DNA of 64,000 nucleotides from Paenibacillaceae bacterium (GTDB lineage: Bacteria > Bacillota > Clostridia > Lachnospirales > Lachnospiraceae), in the NCBI GenBank assembly GCA_015057705.1, contig SVDU01000010.1, forward strand, positions 1 to 64,000, written 5' to 3'. Under the pieces are notes generated by a model. It was not told the DNA's origin. It ran no database searches and worked only from the letters and a program-made list of their open reading frames with translations. A program made the position numbers and the translations under genes. How positions within the stretch are numbered: position 1 is the stretch's first letter; each line of letters begins with the position of its first letter. Positions 33,901 through 43,087 of the stretch are shown one piece after another.

Positions 33901-34494
33901 ATGAAAAGAAAGGTGATTTTATTAGCAGCAGCAATACTGACTTTAAGTCTTACTGCGGGCTGCCAGAAGCAAAAGGATGAGAACCTGCCTCAGGAGTCAG
34001 AAACTACCAGTGGGATCCATATTAAAAATGAAACGGATGTAAAGCTGGATGAAAACCGGATTATACTTGAGCAGTCCTTTCATACTGAACTGGGTGATTG
34101 GGGAGATGTAAGGTTTATATCTTATGGTCCTGCAGCTGGCTCGGATTTTGAAGATGTCTCATTTTACCTGATGAAAAATGGTAAGGTGGCTTTTGCATTT
34201 CCCTATTATGGTGAAAATAATAAAACGGATCAATATGCCGGGCTTTTTGACAGTGTGGAGTCGGTGGCGTTTCATGATGTAAATGGGGATAATTTAAAGG
34301 ATGTAATTGTTATTATTAACTACATTACCGGTGCCGGTCCCCAGGGGATGGAGCCCCGTCCCAAAGCCAGAATATTCCTTGCGGACAAAAAGGGATTTAT
34401 TCTGGCGAAGGATATGACAGATGATGTAAATGATCATATTGAAGAAAAAGATATGAGCATGGGGCACATTTACGATTATCTGAAAAACAAATAA
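33901..34494 (+). CDS. Lipoprotein with calcium-binding-like (VCBS/EF-type) loop
   Basis: 197 aa from the ATG at 33901 (GGGGAAAG upstream). Lipobox LTAGC at residues 16-20. The mature domain ends in FHDVNGDNLKDVIVI, an Asp-rich loop like those in VCBS/integrin-type repeats. A related domain forms the C-terminal half of the lipoprotein at 53765-54736 (shared DxWGxVxF, AVxFxDxNxDxLKDxI and a YxLxxK end). Function unknown; it may be in one transcript with the metal importer. Confidence 0.75.
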   Translation: MKRKVILLAAAILTLSLTAGCQKQKDENLPQESETTSGIHIKNETDVKLDENRIILEQSFHTELGDWGDVRFISYGPAAGSDFEDVSFYLMKNGKVAFAFPYYGENNKTDQYAGLFDSVESVAFHDVNGDNLKDVIVIINYITGAGPQGMEPRPKARIFLADKKGFILAKDMTDDVNDHIEEKDMSMGHIYDYLKNK

Positions 34495-34522
34495 TTTCTG
34501 ATTGCTTATATTGCTTACTTTA

Positions 34523-34567
34523 AACAAGCGCCCCAGGTGTTCATAGGACACTGGGAGCGCTTGTTTT
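34523..34567 (+). terminator. Rho-independent terminator
   Basis: AACAAGCGC and GCGCTTGTT, extended by CCAG/CTGG, with a T-run at 34563-34568. Confidence 0.8.
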
Positions 34568-34580
34568 TATATTTATGGGA

Positions 34581-34820
34581 TTATGCTTTTGCGTAATCGG
34601 CTGCATTTGTTTTAAGCTTAGGACCATAGGTGGCGCCATCTCCATTGTAGATTGCTCCCATTTTATTAAAATCCCGTGACTGGCAGGCTTTTAACAGGGA
34701 GCCGTTGCTAACGTTTACTATATAATAATTAATTTTTAGTTTACAAATCACTCCCCCCATTCTTTTTATCAGGTAGATTTGCAGATCAATTGCTTCTCCG
34801 TCTATGCCGGCTAAGGGGGG
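34581..34820 (-). pseudogene. N-acetylmuramidase-like C-terminal fragment
   Basis: The minus-strand frame ending at 34581 reads NGSLLKACQSRDFNKMGAIY, then NGDGATYGPKLK, like the C-terminus of peptidoglycan muramidases of the DUF3380 type (L-KAL-x-KDW, then YNG and Y-KL). The frame is open upstream to about 34820, but no start or active-site Glu domain is present. A 59-aa product could start at the ATG at 34760. Most probably a gene stump. Confidence 0.5.
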
Positions 34821-34857
34821 CCATTTGAAATTTTAAAATTCCAGGAGGAAATAAAAG

Positions 34858-36312
34858 ATGAATAAAACAATTGCAAAATCAGTAGGTAATTCCAACCCTC
34901 TGATCGATCACCACTTAGGAGCAGATCCGTTTGCCCTGACTTACAATGGAAGAGTTTACATCTATATGTCCAGCGACAATTATGAGTACAACGCAGATGG
35001 ATCAATCAAAGAAAACAGTTTTAATAATTTAAAGAGTGTTTTTGTAATATCTTCAGAAGATATGGTTAACTGGACCGATCATGGAGCCATTCCGGTAGCA
35101 GGTGCAAACGGTGCTAACGCAGGGCAGGGAATTGCAAAATGGGCAGGCGGCTCCTGGGCACCGGCAGCTGCGGTGAAAAATATCAATGGCAAGGACAAAT
35201 TTTTCCTTTATTTCGCCAACGGCGGAAATGGCATCGGAGTATTGACGGCTGACAGCCCCATTGGTCCATGGAGAGATCCCCTGGGCAGAGCGCTGGTATC
35301 AGGCAATACACCAGGTATCTCCGGTGTGGTATGGCTCTTTGATCCGGCTGTCTTTGTAGACAGTGACGGAACTGGATATCTGTACTGCGGCGGCGGAGTT
35401 CCGGGAGGACAGAATCCATCACAGTCCCAGTGGGCAAATCCAAAGACTGCCAGAGTTCTCCGGCTGGGACAGGATATGATCAGTATTGTAGGTAGCGCTT
35501 CTACCATTGATGCTCCTTTCATGTTTGAAGATTCAGGAATCCATAAGTATAACGGGGTTTATTACTACTCTTACTGCATTAATTTTTCCGGCTCTCACCC
35601 AGGAAGCGTTCCTCCAGGAGAAATCGGATATATGACCAGCAACAGTCCTATGGGACCATTTACCTATAGAGGTCATTTCTTAAAGAATCCGGGCAACTTT
35701 TTCGGAGGCGGTGGCAATAACCATCATTGTGTTTTCCAGTTTAAGAATCAGTGGTACGTAGTTTATCATACTCAGACCGTGAGTCTTGCTTTATATGGTT
35801 CCGGAAAAGGCTACCGTTCTCCACACATTAACCAGTTGTTCCACAACAGCGATGGAACCATTCGTGAGGTTGCAGCAAACTATGCAGGAGTGGGTCAGCT
35901 TTCCAATTTAAATCCATATAAGCGGGTGGAAGCAGAAACCATGGGATGGAACGCCAGAATTTTAACAGAGAAGAGTGCTGCTTCGGGAGGCCCTGTATAT
36001 AATCAGGATGTGACAGGAATTCAGAATGGAGACTGGATTGCTGTGGGAAATGCAGATTTTGGTTCGACAGGTGCCAAACGTTTTAAGGCTAACGTTGCTT
36101 CAACCTCCGGAGGTAAGATTGAGGTTCGTCTTGACAGTGAAAACGGTACAGTGGTAGGGACTTTAAATGTGCCAAATACCGGTGGTATGCAGAACTGGAG
36201 AGAAGTAGAAACAACAATCAGCGGTGCCAAAGGGGTACATAAACTGTTCTTTACGTTTACTGGAAATGGCAGCGGAAACTTATTTAATTTCGACTATTGG
36301 CAGTTTGTGTAA
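34858..36312 (+). CDS. GH43 arabinofuranosidase/xylosidase with CBM6
   Basis: 484 aa. GH43 five-blade propeller at about 10-345: GADPFALTYNG holds the catalytic base Asp, GSWAPAA and DPAVFVDSDGTGYLY the pKa-modulating Asp, and FEDSGIHKYNGVYYYSY the acid Glu. A C-terminal CBM6-like beta-sandwich (about 358-484; KRVEAETM to FNFDYWQFV) binds xylan chains. This matches arabinoxylan arabinofuranohydrolases. No signal peptide is present. Followed 11 bp later by the GH43-GH30 gene. Confidence 0.9.
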   Translation: MNKTIAKSVGNSNPLIDHHLGADPFALTYNGRVYIYMSSDNYEYNADGSIKENSFNNLKSVFVISSEDMVNWTDHGAIPVAGANGANAGQGIAKWAGGSWAPAAAVKNINGKDKFFLYFANGGNGIGVLTADSPIGPWRDPLGRALVSGNTPGISGVVWLFDPAVFVDSDGTGYLYCGGGVPGGQNPSQSQWANPKTARVLRLGQDMISIVGSASTIDAPFMFEDSGIHKYNGVYYYSYCINFSGSHPGSVPPGEIGYMTSNSPMGPFTYRGHFLKNPGNFFGGGGNNHHCVFQFKNQWYVVYHTQTVSLALYGSGKGYRSPHINQLFHNSDGTIREVAANYAGVGQLSNLNPYKRVEAETMGWNARILTEKSAASGGPVYNQDVTGIQNGDWIAVGNADFGSTGAKRFKANVASTSGGKIEVRLDSENGTVVGTLNVPNTGGMQNWREVETTISGAKGVHKLFFTFTGNGSGNLFNFDYWQFV

Positions 36313-36323
36313 AGGGGATATAT

Positions 36324-39146
36324 ATGGATAATAGTATAAATGAAACAATGAAAGCAGCCTGGCAGTCTGACAATGGAAATGGTACTTACACCAATCCGAT
36401 TTTAAATGCGGATTATCCTGACATTGCAGCAATTCGGGTTGGAAAAGATTTTTATATGGTCAGCTCAACGTTTGTGTCCTTTCCTTCCATACCAATCATG
36501 CATTCCAGGGATCTGGTAAACTGGGAGATAATCGGATATGTGACTGCAGATTTAAACGGAACCGGGAAATCTTATACCCTCACTAATAATTTTGAGGATT
36601 ATGGGCATGGCTGCTGGGCACCTACCATTGCCTACCGTAACGGTGTTTATTATGTGGGTATTTATCAGGCACAGGGCAAATTTATTCTGTGTACTTCCAC
36701 CAATCCGGCGGGGCCTTATACGAAAACAGTGTTTAATCAGGGATTTCATGATCCGGCGCTGTTTCTTGATGACGATGGAACAGGATATATTATTTCAGAA
36801 GCAAATGATGTGAAGATCAGTAAGCTGAGCGGGGACTACAAGTCTGTGGTAAACAGCAAAGTATCCACCCGCATTGAAGGAATCACCGGCAAGTATCTGG
36901 TGGAAGGCACTCATGTTATAAAAAAGAACGGGTATTACTACATATTCCGGAATTCTACACCACCAGAATCCTATACTTATTGTCTGCGGTCTAAAAATAT
37001 TTACGGGCCTTATGAAATGAGAATCCTTTTAAATGGGCCCAGGATACCGGGCGGCAGCCAGATTCATCAGGGAGGTCCCATTGACACCCCAACCGGGGAA
37101 TGGTGGTTCTATGTATTTCAGGATGGAAACGGCTTAGGACGCCGTGATATTCTGGTACCCATGCAGTGGCAGAATGACTTTCCGGTGCTGGGGGATCCGT
37201 CTACCATTAAGAATGTGACAATCGGAGGAAAGAGCTACCCTATGGGAAGTGTTCCCATTACGTACAGAAAACCAGATGTGGGGGCTTCTTATCCGGTAGT
37301 ATCGATTCCTGACAGTGATGAGTTTAATTCCACTGTTCTGGGAGTTCAGTGGCAGTGGAACCATTATCCGGACAACAGCAAATGGTCACTTAGTGAGCGC
37401 CCTGGATATTTACGGCTTCGGGCAAAGCAGGCAAATAATCTGTGGAGAGCAACCAATACGCTTACTCAGAGAGTTCAGGGACCGGACTGTCAGGGAACCA
37501 TTGAGCTGGATACTGCCAATATGGCAGATGGGGATCAGGCAGGACTTTGCCTGTTAAACATTCCTTATGGCTCCATTGGTGTGGTGAAATCTGCAGGTGT
37601 GAAAAAGATAGTTGCCAATATCAACGCTAAGGAAGATGCCAAAGGAGTGATTACCAATGGTCCTGAACTTCGCAGTAATATTGTGTACTTACGGGCTAAT
37701 GCAAATCTTCTTACAGATAAGGCAGTCTTTTCCTACAGTACAGACAATGTGAATTTCACTCAGCTTGGAGGACAGCTGAATATGCCGTTTGACCTTGGGT
37801 TCTTCCAGGGAGATAAGTTTGGTATTTATAACTTTAACACAGCATCAGCCGGTGGATACGTTGATGTAAACTGGTTCCGTTTTGTCTCTTCAAACAGAAA
37901 AACTACAGGTACTATGGAGGCATCCGTAACAGAAGATATGCTGGAAACAAGTATGGCGGTATCCGCGTCAGGCGGAGATGCAACGATTAATCTGGCAGCA
38001 CAAAAGCAGCTGATCCGGGGGTACGGAGGAATCAACCACCCTGCATGGATTGGCGATCTGACGGCGGCTCAGAGAGAGACTGCGTTTGGAAACGGAAATA
38101 ACCAGCTGGGATTTAGTATTTTAAGAATTTACATTGATGAAAATAAGAACAACTGGAGCAGGGAACTGGCGACGGCGAAAAAGGCAAAGGAAAAGGGAGC
38201 CATACTATTTGCTTCTCCATGGAATCCGCCCAGTGATATGGCAGAGACATTTACCCGTGGCGGTGTAGCAAATCAGAAACGGCTCAGGTATGATAAGTAC
38301 GGTGCCTATGCCCAGCATCTCAATGATTTTGTCACCTTTATGAAGAACAATGGAGTGGAGCTTTACGCCATATCCGTCCAGAATGAGCCTGATTATGCAC
38401 ATACCTGGACCTGGTGGACTCCTTCTGAAATGCTGAACTTCATGAAAAATTATGCGGGATCCATTAACTGCAGAGTCATCGCACCGGAATCATTTTCTTA
38501 TATGAAGAACATGTCAGATCCCATATTAAATGATTCTCAGGCTCTTGCGAACATGGATATTCTTGGAGCTCATCTTTATGGTACACCGGAGGGAAGCTTT
38601 TCGTATCCGCTTTTCAAGCAGAAGGGGGCAAATAAAGAGCTTTGGATGACGGAAGTATATTATCCAAACAGCAATAATAATTCCGCTGATTTATGGCCGG
38701 AGGCTCTTGAGGTTTCCTATCACATTCACAATGCCATGGTACTAGGTGATTTCCAGGCTTACGTATGGTGGTATATCCGCAGACAGTATGGTCCCATGAA
38801 GGAAGACGGAACAATCAGCAAACGAGGCTATAATATGGCACATTTCTCCAAATTTGTCAGACCTGGCTATGTGAGGGTGGACGCTTCCGCCAATCCGTCA
38901 AATGGTGTTTATATTTCCGCTTACAAAGGAGATAATAAGGCAGTGATTGTAGCAATTAATAAGAATACATCTGCTGTCAGTCAGAAATTTACATTCCAGA
39001 ACGGAACGGGAGGTTCGGTATCCTCCTGGATCACAGACGGAAGCAGAAATCTTGCAGCAGGTTCCAGTTACCGTGTATCCGGTAATTCCTTCACTGCCCA
39101 GCTTCCAGCCAGAAGTGTCACAACCTTCGTAACCAGTTTAAGCTAA
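36324..39146 (+). CDS. Two-enzyme protein: GH43 beta-xylosidase plus GH30 (glucurono)xylanase
   Basis: 940 aa from the ATG at 36324 (AAAGGGG upstream). Domain 1 (about 20-320) is a GH43 xylosidase (NADYPDIAAIRVGKDFYM, HDPALFLDDDGTGY, VEGTHVIKKNGYYY). Domain 2 (about 335-530) is the beta-sandwich that usually closes GH43 xylosidases. Domain 3 (about 555-940) is GH30 with acid Glu in VQNEPDY and nucleophile Glu in WMTEVYY, then its beta-side domain. It could cut the xylan backbone and release xylose in one chain. No signal peptide or dockerin. Confidence 0.88.
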   Translation: MDNSINETMKAAWQSDNGNGTYTNPILNADYPDIAAIRVGKDFYMVSSTFVSFPSIPIMHSRDLVNWEIIGYVTADLNGTGKSYTLTNNFEDYGHGCWAPTIAYRNGVYYVGIYQAQGKFILCTSTNPAGPYTKTVFNQGFHDPALFLDDDGTGYIISEANDVKISKLSGDYKSVVNSKVSTRIEGITGKYLVEGTHVIKKNGYYYIFRNSTPPESYTYCLRSKNIYGPYEMRILLNGPRIPGGSQIHQGGPIDTPTGEWWFYVFQDGNGLGRRDILVPMQWQNDFPVLGDPSTIKNVTIGGKSYPMGSVPITYRKPDVGASYPVVSIPDSDEFNSTVLGVQWQWNHYPDNSKWSLSERPGYLRLRAKQANNLWRATNTLTQRVQGPDCQGTIELDTANMADGDQAGLCLLNIPYGSIGVVKSAGVKKIVANINAKEDAKGVITNGPELRSNIVYLRANANLLTDKAVFSYSTDNVNFTQLGGQLNMPFDLGFFQGDKFGIYNFNTASAGGYVDVNWFRFVSSNRKTTGTMEASVTEDMLETSMAVSASGGDATINLAAQKQLIRGYGGINHPAWIGDLTAAQRETAFGNGNNQLGFSILRIYIDENKNNWSRELATAKKAKEKGAILFASPWNPPSDMAETFTRGGVANQKRLRYDKYGAYAQHLNDFVTFMKNNGVELYAISVQNEPDYAHTWTWWTPSEMLNFMKNYAGSINCRVIAPESFSYMKNMSDPILNDSQALANMDILGAHLYGTPEGSFSYPLFKQKGANKELWMTEVYYPNSNNNSADLWPEALEVSYHIHNAMVLGDFQAYVWWYIRRQYGPMKEDGTISKRGYNMAHFSKFVRPGYVRVDASANPSNGVYISAYKGDNKAVIVAINKNTSAVSQKFTFQNGTGGSVSSWITDGSRNLAAGSSYRVSGNSFTAQLPARSVTTFVTSLS

Positions 39147-39170
39147 GCAGACGGATAAAAATGAATGAGG

Positions 39171-39206
39171 CAGGGTGCTCTGACAGTCAGTCAGGGTGCC
39201 CTGTTT
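39171..39206 (+). terminator. Rho-independent terminator of the hemicellulase operon
   Basis: CAGGGTGCTCTGAC pairs with GTCAGGGTGCCCTG with G-T pairs and a 5-nt loop, followed by TTTC. Confidence 0.65.
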
Positions 39207-39239
39207 CATCGGCTAAATTCTTAAGTATTTTGTTTTGTA

Positions 39240-39268
39240 TTTACGGGCTGGGAAACTGGTATTATAAT
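39240..39268 (+). promoter_or_regulatory. Probable promoter of the C39-like peptidase operon
   Basis: TTTACG (39240-39245), a 17-bp spacer and TATAAT (39263-39268); a second TATAAT lies at 39274-39279. Confidence 0.5.
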
Positions 39269-39299
39269 ACGCTTATAATGAAAATGAGAGAGGAGAAAG

Positions 39300-39908
39300 A
39301 TGAAGAAAGAATTACCCTATTTCAGTATTGGAGATTCCTTCGGGGGAAATCAGGACTGGTTCCGGGATCCGATGATGCATTTAGGCGGCTGCGGAGCCGC
39401 AGCTGCATGTGATGTCTGCATTAATCTGGCGCTCCATCACAACAAAACTCATCTGTATCCATCTGATATCCAGGAACTTGACAAGGAAGCTTACATTAGG
39501 TTTTCCAGCACGATGAAGCCGTATCTGAGACCGCGCTTTGGGGGGATTGATACGCTGGAAGTGTTTATGGATGGATTTAATCAATATTTAAAACATGTAA
39601 ATGAGAAGAAGATACAGCTGTCCGGCTGTCCTGGCGATACTCCTGCAAAGGAAGCAGCTGCTAAAGTAAAAGATCAGATTGACAGGGGAATTCCCATTCC
39701 TTTTTTACAGCTTCGCCATAAGAATGTGAACTTTAAGGATCTGGTGTGGCATTGGTTTATGCTGGTGGGATATGAAGAATTTGAGGATGAATTTTATGTA
39801 AAAATTGCTACCTACGGTGGATTTCGCTGGCTTTCCTTCTATGAATTGTGGGAGACAGGATATAATCGTAAGGGTGGTATGGTGTTACTGCGGCAGCAGG
39901 AGGAGTAA
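39300..39908 (+). CDS. C39-like cysteine peptidase (putative)
   Basis: 202 aa, no signal peptide. GGCGAAAACD near residue 30 fits the nucleophile Cys of a papain-like C39_2 fold, HWFMLVGYEE the catalytic His, and the following VKIATYGGFRWLSFYELWE the expected acidic/strand region. An N-terminal Gln (GGNQDW) could be the oxyanion helper. It could process a peptide, or be an inactive scaffold. The response regulator follows 9 bp later, so it belongs to that operon. Confidence 0.55.
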   Translation: MKKELPYFSIGDSFGGNQDWFRDPMMHLGGCGAAAACDVCINLALHHNKTHLYPSDIQELDKEAYIRFSSTMKPYLRPRFGGIDTLEVFMDGFNQYLKHVNEKKIQLSGCPGDTPAKEAAAKVKDQIDRGIPIPFLQLRHKNVNFKDLVWHWFMLVGYEEFEDEFYVKIATYGGFRWLSFYELWETGYNRKGGMVLLRQQEE

Positions 39909-39917
39909 GGAGATACG

Positions 39918-40622
39918 GTGAAAGCAGCAATTTGTGATGATGAAGCAGCGTTTCAGTTGTTCCTGCGGGAAAAACTGGAATCGTATTATGGTATCCTGGA
40001 GATTGAAATAGAAGTTTTTTGTACCGGTATGAGTTTTATTGAGAAGTTCAGAGATCATCCATATGAATATCATCTGATTTTTATGGATATTGAAATGCCG
40101 GGCATGAATGGAATAGAGACTTCAAGACTGATTCGAAATATCAATCCATCCGTGCCGGTGATTTTTTTAACCAGCCACAGGGAATATGCTTTGGAAGGGT
40201 ATGAAGTGGATGCATTCCGTTACCTCGAAAAACCGCTTCAGGTGGAGAAACTGGAAAAAGCATTAAATGATTATAATAAATTATGGATGCAGAGCGGCAG
40301 GGTTTCTTTCCAGGATGGAGAAAATACCGTTCTTGTAAACTGGGCAGAGATACAGTATGTACAAAGTGAGAATGTATATATTCATATCTATCTGGAACAG
40401 GGAAAATATCTGATTCGTAAAAGAATCAGTGAGATGGAAACGCAGATGCCAAAAAAAATATTTTTTAAGCCTCACCGAAGCTATCTGATCAATCTGGGGT
40501 TTGTGAGTTCCTTTGATGGAAAAAAAATAATCATGAAAAACAGCTATAAAATACCCGTTAGCAGGGGAAAACGGGAAGAATTAAAAGCAGCCGTATTAAA
40601 TTATTTACGGATATCAGGATAA
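39918..40622 (+). CDS. LytTR-family response regulator (AgrA-like)
   Basis: 234 aa from a GTG start with AAGGAG upstream. N-terminal receiver with phospho-Asp in FMDIEMPGMNG, the conserved Thr/Lys region (FLTSHREYALEGYEVDAFRYLEKPL), then a LytTR DNA-binding domain (YVQSENVYIHIYLEQGKYLIR, then KPHRSYLINLGFV). In Bacillota such regulators work with a GHKL kinase and often respond to peptides. The kinase gene follows 12 bp later. Confidence 0.92.
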   Translation: MKAAICDDEAAFQLFLREKLESYYGILEIEIEVFCTGMSFIEKFRDHPYEYHLIFMDIEMPGMNGIETSRLIRNINPSVPVIFLTSHREYALEGYEVDAFRYLEKPLQVEKLEKALNDYNKLWMQSGRVSFQDGENTVLVNWAEIQYVQSENVYIHIYLEQGKYLIRKRISEMETQMPKKIFFKPHRSYLINLGFVSSFDGKKIIMKNSYKIPVSRGKREELKAAVLNYLRISG

Positions 40623-40634
40623 AACAGGTGAGTC

Positions 40635-41960
40635 ATGTTTGAAAAAGCTTATTTGATTATGGGGTGTACAGAATTATTGTTGTTAATGACATTAATTAGT
40701 AAATATATTTATTTTGAACAATTATTACATCATGTTCGATCGTGGTGTATCTATCTGATGCTTTTTCTTGTCTGTGAAGTTTTGGTCTGTTTTATGAATA
40801 ACGAAGATCTGTCCCAGATATCATTGCCTTTTGTGTTTTTTAGCGGATTGATTTTTTTTACAAGAAAGTCTAAAAAGATCAGAGGCATATTTATAACAGT
40901 GCCGGTTACTGGTATGATACTTTCACTTGTGATCCTGCCGGTTTCTCTTATTTTTCTTTTTTCCGGATCCATGATTTCAACGATTGACCATTCAGCTGCA
41001 TGGATGTGGATTTACGATATTCTATTTTTGATTGGCTTTTTCCTGTTTTTATGGAAGGTGAAAAAACGTTTTGATGAATCGGTTATAAACAGAACACTTT
41101 CAATTTGGGAAAGAAATCTAATCAATATGACAGGTCTGTTTCTATTTATTTTTACCATGCTGATTGTGTGTGTGGATGAGTTTAAAATTGCATCTTTTTA
41201 CTCAAAATGCTTTGTGGGTTCTGGCATTTTCATTATTGTTTTTCTGGAAGCATCAATTATCGCAATGGTGATACAGGGGAATGGTAAGGTTTATTTTCAG
41301 CAGACCGCTGTCTTAAATGAACATTATCTGAAAGTTCAGCTGGAGCATTTTAAAGCCTATCAGGAAACTCAGAAGGAGACAAGAAGAGTATATCATGATA
41401 TGAAGAACCATATCAGCTGTGTATACAATCTGATTCAGCAGGGCAGATATGAGGAAACCGGAAATTATCTGATGGATTTAAATTCACAGATACAGAACAT
41501 TAAAAAAGAACTTTACACTGGAAATGATATTGTAGATGCCATCATGAATGAGAAGCTGTCGATTGCTTCAAATAATAACATATCCATATCAATAGATGGA
41601 AAACTTGGATATCTGCCGGTTAATCCCATTGATCTCTGCACTATTTTTTCCAATGCTGCAGACAATGGAATAGAGGCATTAAAAGACAGCCCTATTTTAG
41701 ATAAGGTGTTGGAAATCCGGTTTAAGAAACAAGGAGAGATGCAGTGGATTATGTTCCGCAATCCGGTGAAGTACAGGGGAGCTGCCTTTTTGCCAGTTAC
41801 GTCAAAAGGGGATTATTCCAATCATGGATTTGGTCTGGTAAATATAAGGATGGCTGTGGAAAAATATAAGGGACACATGGAGTATCGTCTGGAAGCTGAT
41901 GGTGATCTGACGTATTTTGTCCTGGAGATCCTTTTGTTTATGCACAACACAACACGATAG
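40635..41960 (+). CDS. GHKL sensor histidine kinase (AgrC-like)
   Basis: 441 aa. Six or seven membrane helices fill residues 1-220. The dimerisation helix carries the phospho-His in RRVYHDMKNHIS, and the GHKL ATPase has NAADNGIEAL and GDYSNHGFGLVNI. The polytopic sensor resembles AgrC-type peptide receptors. It forms a two-component pair with the upstream LytTR regulator; no signal-peptide gene was found. Confidence 0.9.
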   Translation: MFEKAYLIMGCTELLLLMTLISKYIYFEQLLHHVRSWCIYLMLFLVCEVLVCFMNNEDLSQISLPFVFFSGLIFFTRKSKKIRGIFITVPVTGMILSLVILPVSLIFLFSGSMISTIDHSAAWMWIYDILFLIGFFLFLWKVKKRFDESVINRTLSIWERNLINMTGLFLFIFTMLIVCVDEFKIASFYSKCFVGSGIFIIVFLEASIIAMVIQGNGKVYFQQTAVLNEHYLKVQLEHFKAYQETQKETRRVYHDMKNHISCVYNLIQQGRYEETGNYLMDLNSQIQNIKKELYTGNDIVDAIMNEKLSIASNNNISISIDGKLGYLPVNPIDLCTIFSNAADNGIEALKDSPILDKVLEIRFKKQGEMQWIMFRNPVKYRGAAFLPVTSKGDYSNHGFGLVNIRMAVEKYKGHMEYRLEADGDLTYFVLEILLFMHNTTR

Positions 41961-42042
41961 CGACATTTCGCAACAAAATTTACTATGAGAAAATATCTGG
42001 AGCTATGATGAATCTTGAAATATAGCAAAGGAGACAAAAGAA

Positions 42043-43017
42043 ATGAGTTGTGATTTCCAAACAAATGAAAAACAATGGAATAAAAGGGAGATAAGAAAAA
42101 ATACATCTAAATTAGTCCGGGGCATTCTGCTATTTGAACTGATTATGTTTCTTACTATAATTGCTGATATAACCTGCAGAATCATTCGTGTTTCCCGGAA
42201 CGCAGATTTTAATATGGACGTGGTTCTTGATGAGGCCATAAAGAGCGGTACTTCCAGTATTATTGCAGTAATTCTGGGTATTGCTTTTCTATTCCTTTAT
42301 TTCCGAAAATGTGACTGTCGCAAGCTGTTGTTTTATAACAGGAATAAAATGACCTGGAGGTCATTTCTGATTCTATTGACTGTATTTATGTCCGCACAGG
42401 CTGCTTTCAGTTTATTAGGCGGAGGTATGGAGCTTGGCTTTAACCAATTTGGTTACAGTATTCTGGGAGAGATTGAAAATGCTTCTGCTAACAGCAGCAC
42501 ATTCTCTATGTTAATCTACGTTTCATTCATCGGACCTGTTTCAGAAGAAATTATTTTCCGAGGTTTCATAATGAGGGGATTTGAAAAGTATGGTGCCAGA
42601 TATGCGGTAGTAATGTCTGCTGTCATCTTTGGATTGTTTCATGGAAATCTGATTCAGAGTATCTTCGCAGGGCTGGTTGGCCTGGTGCTTGGATATACGG
42701 CTATGAACTATTCTATAAAATGGTCTGTTTTGCTGCATATTATAAATAATTTTGTATTTGGTGAATTATTTACCCGTCTGATTTCCCGCATGAATAAATC
42801 CGTGCAGTCTATCGTATTTTATGCTGTAGAAGGTGCGTTCCTTGCAGGAACAGTTCTTCTGATGGTGATGAATCGGAAGAAATTAAGAGAGAAAATGAAG
42901 GGGACCAGGATTGAACGGGGATTACTGGTAGTGACATGTTCTTCTATATGGCTTCTAATATTTTTTGCCTTTCAACTATTCTTAGGAATATCCGGAATAG
43001 AAAAACTGCCGGTTTAA
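42043..43017 (+). CDS. CPBP-family intramembrane metalloprotease (Abi/CAAX-like)
   Basis: 324 aa with about eight membrane helices. Motif 1 is PVSEEIIFRGFIMRGF (EExxxR), motif 2 FGLFHGNLIQ and motif 3 LLHIINNFVFG, which together form the active site of the CPBP/Rce1-like protease group. In Bacillota these are linked with bacteriocin processing or self-immunity. Good AGGAG ribosome site. A decayed copy of its last 60 bases and terminator recurs at 44284-44379. Confidence 0.9.
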   Translation: MSCDFQTNEKQWNKREIRKNTSKLVRGILLFELIMFLTIIADITCRIIRVSRNADFNMDVVLDEAIKSGTSSIIAVILGIAFLFLYFRKCDCRKLLFYNRNKMTWRSFLILLTVFMSAQAAFSLLGGGMELGFNQFGYSILGEIENASANSSTFSMLIYVSFIGPVSEEIIFRGFIMRGFEKYGARYAVVMSAVIFGLFHGNLIQSIFAGLVGLVLGYTAMNYSIKWSVLLHIINNFVFGELFTRLISRMNKSVQSIVFYAVEGAFLAGTVLLMVMNRKKLREKMKGTRIERGLLVVTCSSIWLLIFFAFQLFLGISGIEKLPV

Positions 43018-43024
43018 AATTTCA

Positions 43025-43065
43025 TTGCCCGCCTATTAGAGACAGATCAGAGGCGGGCAACTTTT
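43025..43065 (+). terminator. Rho-independent terminator of the CPBP gene
   Basis: TTGCCCGCCT (43025-43034) pairs exactly with AGGCGGGCAA (43051-43060), followed by CTTTT. Confidence 0.85.
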
Positions 43066-43087
43066 ATGAGTTTAAGAAATGCTGACG

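Noticed and set aside
39161-39412. 83-aa frame before the C39-like gene, considered as a signal peptide precursor
   Set aside because: It starts inside the terminator hairpin, lacks a ribosome site and overlaps the real gene in another frame.
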